Below are positions 34,170 through 43,001 of a DNA stretch of 64,000 nucleotides, in pieces. The DNA comes from VAXT01 sp963698015. GTDB taxonomy: Bacteria > Actinomycetota > Thermoleophilia > Gaiellales > Gaiellaceae. The notes beneath the pieces were generated by a model that had not been told where the DNA came from, did no database searches, and saw only the letters and a program-made list of their open reading frames with translations. Position numbers and translations under genes: made by a program. Numbering within the stretch: the stretch's first letter is position 1; every line of letters begins with the position of its first letter. The stretch lies in assembly GCA_963698015.1 (NCBI GenBank), contig OY969109.1, positions 2,604,001-2,668,000 on the forward strand, given 5' to 3'.

Positions 34170-34219
34170 CGAGGAAATCGTCACCCGTGGGTGACGGGAC
34201 CGTGCCGAGATCGTGACTC

Positions 34220-34958
34220 TTACTTCCGGCCGACGATCGCCATCCGGCGGTGCTCGAGCGTGAGCGGCTCTCCGTCCTCGCCGTAGGCGCGCGTGTCTCG
34301 AAACCCCGCCACACGCAGCCAGTCCTGGAGCTCGGCGGCGCTGAACATCCGCACCGAGAACTCGAACGTCCGGCTCTTGCCGCCGCGCACAACCGTCCGC
34401 TCGATCGAACGACCGGCCCGACTGGAGGTCGAGCCGATGCCGATCGACCATCCGGTCCGCCCCGCGCTCGACCACGACCTCGTCCGCGTACCGCCCGAGC
34501 AGATTGTCGCGGTGGTTCAGCTCGACGGCGAATACCCCGCCTGGCTTGAGCGCGCCGAACACCTCTGCGAGCACCCGGCGGTTCTCCTCGTCCGAGAAGT
34601 ACCCGAACGACGTGAACCAGCACAGCACACGGTCGAACCGCTCCCCCCATGGGATCGAGCGCATGTCGCCTTCGACGTACTCGACCTCCACGCCTCGCCG
34701 GGCCGCGTCCTCGCGCGCCAGCTCGAGGAACAGCGGCGTCGCGTCCAGCCCGGTGACGCGCACGCCGCGCTCGGCGAGCGGGTTCGCGATGCGTCCATGC
34801 CCGCAGGCCAGGTCGAGCAGCGCCAACCCCGGCTCCAGCTCGAGCAGCTTCCAGACGAGCTCCACCTCGGACGCGGTCCGCTCGGGCGTGAGGAGCTCCT
34901 CGTAGAAGTACAGGTAGTCCTCGTCGAACGCGTCCTCGCGCGGGAACTCCGAGCTCAT
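34220..34958 (-). CDS. Class I SAM-dependent methyltransferase, interrupted by a one-base insertion
   Basis: Starts at ATG 34958 (SSEFPREDAFDEDYLYFYEE). Motif I LALLDLACGHGRIANPLAERG, motif II VTGLDATPLFLELA, motif III VEYVEGDMRSIPWGERFDRVL, then FTSFGYFSDEENRRVLAEVF. After LDLQSGRS the frame is lost at an extra base (34408-34409). The next frame continues SIERTVVRGGKSRTFEF and FSAAELQDWLRVAGF, ending MAIVGRK at TAA 34220. Corrected length about 245 residues. Substrate unknown. Convergent with the glycosylase gene, divergent from the ABC exporter. Confidence 0.85.
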
Positions 34959-35005
34959 GACGCCAGTCTCCCCGCGACTGCGACCGCGTCGCAAGTAGCG
35001 AAGGC

Positions 35006-35018
35006 TAGATTTTCGGCT
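35006..35018 (+). promoter_or_regulatory. -10 hexamer TAGATT for the leaderless ABC exporter operon
   Basis: TAGATT (35006-35011), then 7 nt, then GTG 35019. No Shine-Dalgarno. Confidence 0.55.
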
Positions 35019-36807
35019 GTGGCAACGACGGCGCCGTATCGCGAGACGTTCTTCCGCCTGCTCGGCTTCCTCAGGCCGTACCGCGTTTCCCTGGTCGTCT
35101 CGATCGTCCTCGCGGTCGGCTCCCAGGCCGCTGCGATCGTGATCGCGTACCTGACCGGGAGCGGTCTCGAGAACGCGCATCACGGCGAACAGCCATCGCG
35201 AGCTCTACGGAATCGCTGTCGCCGTCGTTCTCGTCGGAGCCGCCCGCGCACTGTTCATGGCCGGCCGCCGCCTGATCTCCGGCCGCCAGGCGCTGGGCGT
35301 CGAGTACGACATGCGGAACGCGCTCTACGCGAAGCTGCTCAGGCTCTCCTTCGGCTTCTACGACCGCCACCAGACGGGCCAGCTCCTCTCCCGCGCCACG
35401 GTCGACCTCCAGACCGTCCGCTTCTTCCTCGGCTACGGCCTCGTCTTCTTCTTCCAGAACGTGCTGACGATCGTCGGCGCGACCGTGATCATGTTCTTCG
35501 TCAACTGGGAGCTCGCGCTCGTCGCGACCGCGGTGACGCCCCTGATCGTCGTCTTCGCGTACCGCTACTCGCGCGTCGCCCACCCCGTGCTGCGCGACGT
35601 CCAGCAGAAGATGGCCGACGTCGCCACCGTCGCGGAGGAGAACATCGTCGGCGTCCACGTCGTCAAGTCGTTCGCCCAGGAGGAGAACGAGCTCGACAAG
35701 TTCGCCTACCGGTCGGAGCGAGTCTTCCAGCGCAGCGTCGACGCGAACAAGCAGCGCGCTCTCTACGTGCCGCTGCTCTCGTTCCTGCCGCTGATCATGC
35801 AGGCGGGCGTCCTGCTCCAGGGCGGCCGGATGGTCGCCGACGGAACGCTCGACATCAAGACCTTCTTCTTCTTCAACGTGCTCGTGGTGATGCTCGTGAT
35901 GCCGCTCCGCATGCTCGGCATGTGGGTCGGCCAGTCACAGCGCGCGACGGCCTCCGGCGAGCGGATCTTCGAGATCATGGACGAGCCCGAGGAGATCGCC
36001 GACAAGCCGGATGCGACCGAGATGCCGCCGGGTGACGGCCGCGTCCACTACGAGGGCGTGTCGTTCGAGTACGCAGCCGGCCGGCCCGTGCTGCACGAGA
36101 TCGACCTCGAGCTGGAGCCCGGGCGAACCGTCGCACTGATCGGCCACACCGGGTCCGGCAAGACGACGCTCGCAACGCTCGTCCCCCGGTTCTACGACGC
36201 GACCGAGGGACGGATCACGATCGACGGCGTCGACGTCCGCGACGTGAAGCTCCAGTCGCTGCGGCGCGAGATCGGCATCGTCGCGCAGGACCCGTTCCTC
36301 TTCTCGGCGACCGTCCGCGAGAACATCGCCTTTGGCCGCGCGGACGCGACGGACGAAGAGGTCGAGCGCGCAGCGAGGCTCGCGCAGGCCCACGATTTCA
36401 TCGCCGCGCTGCAGGACGGCTACGACGCCGTGATCGGCGAGCGCGGGATCACGCTCTCCGGCGGGCAACGCCAGCGTCTCGCGATCGCGCGGGCATTGAT
36501 CATGGAGCCGCGCATCCTGATCCTCGACGACGCAACCGCCTCGGTCGACGCGACGACCGAGGCCAAGATCCGGCTCGGTCTCCGCGAGGCGATGAAAGGC
36601 CGGACGACGATCATCATCGCGCACCGCCTGTCGACGATCTCCCTCGCCGACGAGCTCGTCGTCCTCGACAGCGGGCGGATCGTGGGACGCGGAACCGACG
36701 AGGAGCTGCTCCGGACGAACGCCGTCTACCGCGACATCCACGAGCACGGGCTGCTCGAGGCCGAGTTCGCGCACCGGGTCGAAGCGACCGCGGAGGCTGC
36801 GGGGTGA
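35019..36807 (+). CDS. ABC exporter half-transporter A (degenerate Walker B), interrupted by a one-base insertion
   Basis: Type IV ABC exporter: six-helix membrane domain (about 20-310) and C-terminal ATPase. Starts VATTAPYRETFFRLLGFLRP at GTG 35019; an extra C at 35178 breaks the frame after GLENA, and the correct continuation (ITANSHRELYGIAVAVVLVG) is in the next frame. Walker A GHTGSGKTT, Q-loop IVAQDPFLFSATVREN, signature LSGGQRQRLAIARAL, Walker B LILDDATASVD with Asp where the catalytic Glu is usual. Corrected length about 595. It pairs with the next gene, with GTGA overlap. Substrate not inferable. Confidence 0.9.
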
Positions 36808-38609
36808 GGGTCTGGCAGCCGGGAGGCCACCTGACGAGGAACCGCGAGCCGGTGAAGGTCGAGGACTGGTCGTGGCAGCGAACCGTCCGCCGAGTCACGA
36901 CTCTCGCCCTCCTTGCCGCGCCGTACAAGCGCCAGACCGCACTCGCGATCATCTCGCTGCTCGCTGCCACAGCCACCGCTCTCGCCCCGCCGTACCTCGC
37001 AGGCCTCGCGATCGACGACGGGATCGCGAAGCACGACCTCCACACGCTGACGGTCATCGTCGTGCTCTTCGTGATCGCCGGCGTCATGAACCTCGGAACG
37101 AGCGCGGCGCAGACGTACTTCACGGGCTGGACCGGCGAGCGGATCCTGGCCGACCTCCGAAACACGCTCTTTCGCCACCTGCAGCGTCTCTCCCTCGGCT
37201 TCTACGAGCGCAACCGAGCCGGTGTGATCATCAGCCGGCTGACGAACGACGTGGAGGCGCTCGACCAGCTCGTCACCGACGGCGTCACGACGCTCGTCCA
37301 GAGCACGCTCTTCCTCTTCGGCACGGCGATCATCCTCTTCTTCCTCGACTGGCGGCTCGCGCTCGCGACGCTCCTCGTGCTGCCGCTGATGTTTGTCGCG
37401 ACGGCGATCTTCCGCGTCCGCTCGGCTCGAGCCTACCGCGCCGTACGGGAGCGGCTCGGGCTCGTCACTGCGACACTCGCCGAGGACATCAGCGGCATGC
37501 GCGTCGTCCAGTCGTTCCGTCGCGAGCAGGCGAACGAGCGGAATTTCCGGGCCGTCAACGCCCACTACCGCGAGGCGAACCAGGAGACGGTCATCCTCAA
37601 CGGCCTGTACTTCCCGTTCGTCGACTTCCTCTCGGCGCTCGCGACCGCGATCGTGCTCGGCTACGGCGGCTACCTCGTCTTCGGCGGAAGCCTCATGGTC
37701 GGCACTCTCTTCACGTTCGTTCTCTACATCTCGAACTTCTTCGACCCCGTCCAGCAGCTCTCGCAGCTCTACAACACGTTCCTGTCCGCCGTCGCCGCGC
37801 TCGACAACATCATGAACGTGATGGACGAGGATCCCGAGGTCCGCGACAACCCCGGCGCGAAGGACCTGGGACGGATCGAAGGCCGCGTTCGCTTCGAGGA
37901 GGTGCGCTTCGGCTACGGCACGGGCCCGGAGGTGCTGCACGGGATCGACCTCGACGTCCCGGCCGGAACGACCGTCGCGCTGGTCGGGCACACGGGCGCC
38001 GGCAAGTCGACGATCGCGAAGCTCCTCGCCCGCTTCTACGACCCCGTCGAGGGGCGGATCACGATCGACGGCATCGACCTGCGCGACGTGACCCAGGAGT
38101 CGCTCCGCAGGCAGCTCGGAGTCGTGCCGCAGGAAGGGTTCCTCTTCGCAGGCACGGTCCGCGACAACATCGCTTTCGGCTCGCCGGACGCGAGCCCGGC
38201 AGAGGTCGCCGCCGCGGCCCAGGCCGTGGGCGCGCACGAGTTCATCATGGCGCTCGAGGACGGATACGAGACGAACCTCCAGGAGCGGGGGACGCGGCTC
38301 TCGCTCGGTCAGAGGCAGCTCGTCGCCTTTGCGCGGGCGCTGCTCGCCGATCCGCGGATCCTGATCCTCGACGAGGCGACGTCGTCGGTCGACATCGGCA
38401 CCGAGCGGCGCATCGAGACCGCGTTGCGCACCCTGCTCGCCGACCGGACGGCGTTCGTGATCGCGCACAGGCTCTCGACGATCCGCGACGCCGACCTGAT
38501 CGTCGTCCTCGAGCACGGCAAGGTGATCGAGCAGGGCACGCACGACGAGCTGATGGCCCGGCAAGGCCTCTACACGTCTCTGTACGGAGACTGGGCGGAA
38601 GTCGCCTAG
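36804..38609 (+). CDS. ABC exporter half-transporter B (canonical Walker B, altered signature)
   Basis: 601 residues, membrane domain about 40-330 and ATPase about 360-600. Walker A GHTGAGKST, VVPQEGFLFAGTVRDNIAFG, signature LSLGQRQLVAFARAL (Leu in place of the first Gly of LSGGQ), Walker B LILDEATSSVD with catalytic Glu. Together with half-transporter A this gives one consensus and one degenerate ATP site, as in BmrCD/TM287-288-type heterodimers. GTG start overlapping the previous stop. Confidence 0.94.
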   Translation: MRVWQPGGHLTRNREPVKVEDWSWQRTVRRVTTLALLAAPYKRQTALAIISLLAATATALAPPYLAGLAIDDGIAKHDLHTLTVIVVLFVIAGVMNLGTSAAQTYFTGWTGERILADLRNTLFRHLQRLSLGFYERNRAGVIISRLTNDVEALDQLVTDGVTTLVQSTLFLFGTAIILFFLDWRLALATLLVLPLMFVATAIFRVRSARAYRAVRERLGLVTATLAEDISGMRVVQSFRREQANERNFRAVNAHYREANQETVILNGLYFPFVDFLSALATAIVLGYGGYLVFGGSLMVGTLFTFVLYISNFFDPVQQLSQLYNTFLSAVAALDNIMNVMDEDPEVRDNPGAKDLGRIEGRVRFEEVRFGYGTGPEVLHGIDLDVPAGTTVALVGHTGAGKSTIAKLLARFYDPVEGRITIDGIDLRDVTQESLRRQLGVVPQEGFLFAGTVRDNIAFGSPDASPAEVAAAAQAVGAHEFIMALEDGYETNLQERGTRLSLGQRQLVAFARALLADPRILILDEATSSVDIGTERRIETALRTLLADRTAFVIAHRLSTIRDADLIVVLEHGKVIEQGTHDELMARQGLYTSLYGDWAEVA

Positions 38610-38610
38610 C

Positions 38611-39102
38611 TTGCGCCTGACGACCGAGCGGCTCGCGTTGCGGGCGCCGACGCTGGACGACCTCGATGCGTGGCACGCGATCTACGTCGATGCGGAGGAG
38701 GTCTGGTACGGCGCGCCCCGCTCATCGCTGGACGAGAACCGCGAGAAGCTCACGCGGCAGATCGCGCACTTCGAACAGCACGGCTTCGGCATGTGCGCGG
38801 TCGACCTCGCCGCGTCAGGCGAAACGATCGGGGCAGCCGGGCTGCAGCATCTCGAAGGCGGCCCGGAGGTCGAGGTCGGCTACCGCTTCCTGAAGGAGCA
38901 CTGGGGCAACGGCTACGCGACGGAGTCCGCGCGAGCGTCGATCGCGTACGGCTTCGACGAGGTCGGTCTCGCGCGGATCGTTGCGGTAGCGCTGGAGACG
39001 AATGTCGCCTCGAGGCGCGTGCTCGAGAAGTGCGGGCTGGACGAGATCGGCCTCACGCACGTCTACGGGCTCGAGCACGTCAAGTACGAGATCCGCCGCT
39101 AG
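38611..39102 (+). CDS. GNAT-family N-acetyltransferase (RimJ/RimL-like)
   Basis: 163 residues. LTTERLALRAPTLDDLDAWHAIY opening, GYRFLKEHWGNGYATESARASIAYGFDEVGLARIVAVAL acetyl-CoA-binding region and NVASRRVLEKCGLDEIG are typical of protein- or amino-acid-acetylating RimJ/RimL relatives. TTG start one base after the exporter stop, so it is probably co-transcribed with the exporter. Substrate unknown. Confidence 0.85.
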   Translation: MRLTTERLALRAPTLDDLDAWHAIYVDAEEVWYGAPRSSLDENREKLTRQIAHFEQHGFGMCAVDLAASGETIGAAGLQHLEGGPEVEVGYRFLKEHWGNGYATESARASIAYGFDEVGLARIVAVALETNVASRRVLEKCGLDEIGLTHVYGLEHVKYEIRR

Positions 39103-39115
39103 AATCCGACCCTGT

Positions 39116-39186
39116 TGCGGGGTCGTCTAATGGTAGGACGCCCGGCTCTGGACCGGGTAGTCTAGGTTCGAATCCTAGCCCCGCAG
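39116..39186 (+). tRNA. tRNA-Gln (anticodon CTG)
   Basis: Cloverleaf: acceptor TGCGGGG/CCCCGCA, D-loop AATGGTAG, anticodon stem CCCGG/CCGGG with loop CTCTGGA, T arm CTAGG-TTCGAAT-CCTAG. No CCA is encoded. Confidence 0.93.
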
Positions 39187-39193
39187 CCTCAAG

Positions 39194-39218
39194 AACCGGC
39201 TGGAAACAGCGGGTTTTT
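39194..39218 (+). terminator. Intrinsic terminator after tRNA-Gln
   Basis: AACCGGCTG pairs with CAGCGGGTT (one mismatch) across a GAAA loop, followed by a run of T. It begins 8 bp after the tRNA. Confidence 0.7.
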
Positions 39219-39290
39219 CCGTTCTTACCGCCCACATCACGTGTGCGCGGCTTGCGGCGAGCCCCAGCGGGCGCGGATGCTATCCCCAGC

Positions 39291-39944
39291 ATGGTGGGCG
39301 AGCCGCCGAACATCCAGGGGCTGGCGCGTCGGCGCATCTTCGCCGGGACGGCCGCGGGATTCGTGGCCGGCGGGGTCGCAGTCCTTGTCGGCGCCTCCTG
39401 GTCGGTCGCGGTCCTCTTCGGCTGGGATGCGCTGACGCTGGTCTTCCTCTCCTGGGTCTGGACGACGATCTTCTGGAAGGACGCCAAGGGGACGGCGCAG
39501 CTCGCTCTGGCTGAGGACGACTCCCGCGCTACCGCGGACGGGGTCATCCTCGGTGCGAGCATCGCGAGCCTCGTCGCGATCTTCTTCACTCTCTCCGAGG
39601 CGGCGAAGAGCAGCGGCGGCCATGCAGTCTTCCTCGCCGCGTTGGCGGTCGGGAGCATCGTCGTCGGCTGGGCGGCGATTCACACGACGTTCACGCTGAT
39701 GTATGCGCGCCTCTACTACACGCCTCCGAGCGGAGGATTCGACTTCGAAGACGGCGGGCCGGACTACCGGGACTTCGCCTACACGGCGTTCACGATCGGC
39801 ATGACCTACCAGGTTTCCGATACGACCGTCACGCAGAAACGGCTACGGCGTGTCGTCGTCAGGCATGCCATCCTGTCGTTCATCTTCGGAACGACCATCA
39901 TCGCGGTCGCGATCAACGCCGTCGCGAACCTCGTCAATCAGTAG
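39291..39944 (+). CDS. DUF1345 family membrane protein
   Basis: 217 residues with about four to five membrane helices: IFAGTAAGFVAGGVAVLVGA, LFGWDALTLVFLSWVWTTIFW, GASIASLVAIFFTLSEAAKS, FLAALAVGSIVVGWAAIHTTFTLMYARLYY, FIFGTTIIAVAINAVANLV. The TFTLMYARLYY and FAYTAFTIGMTYQVSDTTV segments are hallmarks of DUF1345. Function unknown in this family. ATG 39291; the longer frame upstream crosses the tRNA and is not coding. Confidence 0.8.
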   Translation: MVGEPPNIQGLARRRIFAGTAAGFVAGGVAVLVGASWSVAVLFGWDALTLVFLSWVWTTIFWKDAKGTAQLALAEDDSRATADGVILGASIASLVAIFFTLSEAAKSSGGHAVFLAALAVGSIVVGWAAIHTTFTLMYARLYYTPPSGGFDFEDGGPDYRDFAYTAFTIGMTYQVSDTTVTQKRLRRVVVRHAILSFIFGTTIIAVAINAVANLVNQ

Positions 39945-39960
39945 TCAGGCACCGGCGAGA

Positions 39961-40929
39961 ATGCCAGTTCGAGCCGCTCTCTTCTCCTACTTCGAGCTCG
40001 ACGACCTGACGCGGCTCATGGACGCGATCTCGTCGTCCGGAATGCCGGCGCAGACTCGGGTCCACATCGGGACGTACGGGGCCAACCGCGAGGCGAGCAT
40101 CACAGTCCACACGTTCGGCCCGGGCCGGTACTCGCCGATGTTCAAGGCCGAAATCAGGACCGCCGCCTGGGAGCAAAGGACGCTCACACCCGAGGAGGAG
40201 CGACAGGTAAGCAGGCGATTCGCGGGGCGGGTGCCCGACGAGCCCGTACTGCTCGGGCTCTCTGCGTCACAGCGCAACGCGTGGGGCGTCGAGGTCGGCC
40301 GCCGCTATCGGGACACGGTCCGGCACGCTCGGGCCGCCGGGATCGCGGTCGACTCGTGGCAGCTCGACGAGCTCGGGACGCAGCTCGCCGGGCCTCAAGG
40401 GAGGCAGCACCGCGAGTTCGTGCGCGGCGTCCTCCAGGGGATGACCTTCGGACGGCGCGTGCTCGGCGACTCCGAGGGCAAGGGCTTCGTCTGGGCGACC
40501 CGGCGTGCGCTGAACCTCGCTCGGCTGCCGGTCACCGCAGAGCTGAGAGCGTTCTGGCAGCAGCTGAACCGAGCGGCCTTCCGCGTCGTGGGCGAGGAGT
40601 TCCCGAACTTCGTCGGAGATCCTGTCCGCGCGGCGCGCACGCAGGCGGACGGACAACGCGCGCTCGCGTCCGGCGGCCCTGTTCGGCAGGCTCTCGCTGG
40701 CCGCTACGTCGCGGGGATGACGCCCGGCTATCGGATCGGACACGGTCTCGGAGGCAACGTCCGCGGCCTGTCCCGAGCAGAGGTCAATCGCTGGCGCAAC
40801 GGCTACGTCGCAGAGCGCAACCGGATCGGCGTGGCCGGCTTCGGCGAGTTCAATTTCGTGCTCGAGAACAGCCGCGCGTTCGTGATGCAGGACGCGTCGC
40901 GAGCGGTCGCACGCGGCATGGGCTTCTAA
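39961..40929 (+). CDS. Hypothetical protein, no family recognised
   Basis: 322 residues, soluble, no signal peptide or membrane helix. The first third looks like an alpha/beta domain (ALFSYFELDDLTRLMDAIS, VHIGTYGANREASITVHTFG). The middle contains QLDELGTQLAGPQGRQHREFVRGVLQGMTFGRRVLGDSEGKG (given in parts), and the C-terminus is rich in Gly/Arg/Asn (GYRIGHGLGGNVRGLSRAEV, RWRNGYVAERNRIGVAGFGE). Codon use matches the genome, so it appears to be a real gene. ATG 39961, 16 bp after the DUF1345 stop, so possibly co-transcribed with it. No function can be proposed. Confidence 0.7.
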   Translation: MPVRAALFSYFELDDLTRLMDAISSSGMPAQTRVHIGTYGANREASITVHTFGPGRYSPMFKAEIRTAAWEQRTLTPEEERQVSRRFAGRVPDEPVLLGLSASQRNAWGVEVGRRYRDTVRHARAAGIAVDSWQLDELGTQLAGPQGRQHREFVRGVLQGMTFGRRVLGDSEGKGFVWATRRALNLARLPVTAELRAFWQQLNRAAFRVVGEEFPNFVGDPVRAARTQADGQRALASGGPVRQALAGRYVAGMTPGYRIGHGLGGNVRGLSRAEVNRWRNGYVAERNRIGVAGFGEFNFVLENSRAFVMQDASRAVARGMGF

Positions 40930-41010
40930 CTCGTTCGGGGGGCGGCATAAACGCCCGCGAGGCCGATACGGAGAGCACGTTTCCGAACCAAGCGCCCGGG
41001 AACGCCTTCC

Positions 41011-41106
41011 ATGACCGCGCTGACTGCGACAACCCTGGGTACCGTCATGCTCGTCGTCGGCGTGCTCGTCCTCGCCTGGGGCTTCCCGAACCTCCCGCGC
41101 CGGTAA
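41011..41106 (+). CDS. Possible 31-residue single-TM protein
   Basis: ATG 41011 to TAA 41106 encodes TALTATTLGTVMLVVGVLVL followed by AWGFPNLPRR, a short hydrophobic helix with a basic end. It is the only frame in the 242-bp gap 40930-41171. No ribosome site or -10 hexamer at the usual spacing supports it, so it may be fortuitous. Confidence 0.3.
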   Translation: MTALTATTLGTVMLVVGVLVLAWGFPNLPRR

Positions 41107-41171
41107 GACACGCCGACAGCTGAGCTGCTGCCGCTTGTACGAGGCCGCCCTTCTCGTACAGAGTTGAGCGC

Positions 41172-43001
41172 ATGGCCCACCGGACTCGCCTGCGCGTCGC
41201 GCTCTTCCTCGCCGTCGGCATGACGACGACCGGGCTGGCGCTGCTCGCCTACGGCTCACATCTGATCGCGCCTGGGTCGGGCTGGGACCTCTTCGGCGGC
41301 GCGGAGCTCGGCAGCATCGACCGCCGCTTCGCGATCCGCGGCGAGCAAAAGCCTCCGAAGAACATCGTCATCGTGAAGATCGACGACATCACGTTCAGCG
41401 AACTCGGTCAGCGGTGGCCCTTCCCTCGCTCATCCCATGCGCGGGTGATCAAGAACCTCAAGGCAGACGGCGCGAAAGTGGTCGCCTACGACATCCAGTT
41501 CAGCGAGTTCACGCCAAAGCGCCGGGGAATCATCCAGGACAACGCGTTCATGGATGCGAGCCGCGCGGCCGGAAACCTCGTCTTCTCGACGACCGAGGTG
41601 AACGACAAGGGCGCGGGCAAGTTCCTCGGTGGCGCACAGGGGCTCGCCTACGCGCGCGCGCAGCTCGGCAACGGCAATTTCGACACGGACCCGGGCGGAG
41701 TGATTCGCCGTGCGCCCTTCGAGCTCCAGGGGCTCAAGAGCTTCTCCGTGGCCGCGGCCGAGCGGGCGACCGGGAAAGCGGTACATCCCTTCTCCGGTAA
41801 CACGAAGCTGATCGACTTCGCCGGACCGGTCGGGACGATCCCGGCGGTCTCGTTCTCGCACGTCTACAACGGCACGTTCCCCCGCGGGTACTTCCGCAAC
41901 AAGATCGTCGTCGTCGGCGCGTGGGCGCCGTCGTTGCAGGACGTCCACCCCGTCTCGTTCGGACAGGACGAGATGCCCGGTCCCGAGATCCAGGCCAACG
42001 CGATCTCCACGGTCTTGCGCGGCCTGCCGCTGACGCTCGTGCCGAGGTGGATCAACCTCGTCCTGATCGTGATCCTCGGCTTTCTCTCTCCGCTCGCGAG
42101 CCTGCGCCTCAACCTCTTCGGGACGCTGATGCTCGCGATCGGGGCAGCGGCCGCCTTCCTCGTGGGCACGCAGATCGCCTTCAACCACGGCTGGGTGATC
42201 TCGTTCGTCTATCCGATGGGCGCGCTGGTCGGCTCGTCCATCGGCGCGATCGCCGCGCACTATCTGCTGGCGGCCTTCGAGCGCGAGCGGGTCCGCGACG
42301 TGTTCTCGAGATTCGTGCCCGAGACCGTCGTCGAGCAGGTGCTCTCCCGGACCGACCGCGACCTGCGGCTCGGAGGCGTCTCACTCGAGAGCACGGTCAT
42401 GTTCACCGACCTGCGCGGCTTCACGACTTTCTCGGAGGCGCTGCCGCCCGCACGCGTGATCGAGTGCCTGAACGGCTACCTCGAGGAGATGACCGACGCG
42501 ATCCTCGCGCACGGCGGGACGCTCGTCTCCTACGAGGGCGACGGGATCATGGCCGTCTTCGGCGCGCCGATCGAGCAGACCGACCACGCCGACCGTGCCG
42601 TGGCCGCTGCGCGCGAGATGCTCACGGAGCGGCTACCGAAGTGGAACCGCTGGCTCCGCGAGAACGAGCTCAGCGACGGGTTCAAGATGGGGATCGGCCT
42701 GAACACGGGCATGGTCGTCTCCGGCAACGTCGGCTCCGAGCGGCGCCTCGAGTACACGGCGATCGGCGACACGACGAACACGGCGTCGCGGCTCCAGGGG
42801 ATGACCAAGGGACAGTCGCATCTCCTCTATTTCGCCGACACGACCCGCGAGCGGATGCAGCACGAGCCCGAGGACATCGTCTTCATCGACGAGTTCGAGG
42901 TGCGCGGTCGGCAGCAGCCGGTGAAGATCTGGTCGATCGAAGCCGCGAGCGATGCGTCATTCGAGGAGCGGAAGAACGCTCCTCTCAGCGCTTCCGGTTA
43001 G
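41172..43001 (+). CDS. CHASE2-domain adenylate/guanylate cyclase
   Basis: 609 residues. One N-terminal helix, an extracytoplasmic CHASE2 sensor (about 45-300: IVIVKIDDITFSELGQRWPFPRS, VVAYDIQFSEF, IVVVGAWAPSLQDVHPVSFG), three helices (LVLIVILGFLSPLASL; LMLAIGAAAAFLVGTQIAF; VYPMGALVGSSIGAIAAHYL) and a class III cyclase domain (about 400-590). Both metal Asp are present (VMFTDLRGF, YEGDGIMAVFG), as are Asn and Arg of GDTTNTASRLQ. The usual substrate-specifying Lys before GD is Ser (VSYEGD), so nucleotide choice is open. Faces a FecR-like secreted protein gene, with stops overlapping by 4 nt. Confidence 0.92.
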   Translation: MAHRTRLRVALFLAVGMTTTGLALLAYGSHLIAPGSGWDLFGGAELGSIDRRFAIRGEQKPPKNIVIVKIDDITFSELGQRWPFPRSSHARVIKNLKADGAKVVAYDIQFSEFTPKRRGIIQDNAFMDASRAAGNLVFSTTEVNDKGAGKFLGGAQGLAYARAQLGNGNFDTDPGGVIRRAPFELQGLKSFSVAAAERATGKAVHPFSGNTKLIDFAGPVGTIPAVSFSHVYNGTFPRGYFRNKIVVVGAWAPSLQDVHPVSFGQDEMPGPEIQANAISTVLRGLPLTLVPRWINLVLIVILGFLSPLASLRLNLFGTLMLAIGAAAAFLVGTQIAFNHGWVISFVYPMGALVGSSIGAIAAHYLLAAFERERVRDVFSRFVPETVVEQVLSRTDRDLRLGGVSLESTVMFTDLRGFTTFSEALPPARVIECLNGYLEEMTDAILAHGGTLVSYEGDGIMAVFGAPIEQTDHADRAVAAAREMLTERLPKWNRWLRENELSDGFKMGIGLNTGMVVSGNVGSERRLEYTAIGDTTNTASRLQGMTKGQSHLLYFADTTRERMQHEPEDIVFIDEFEVRGRQQPVKIWSIEAASDASFEERKNAPLSASG

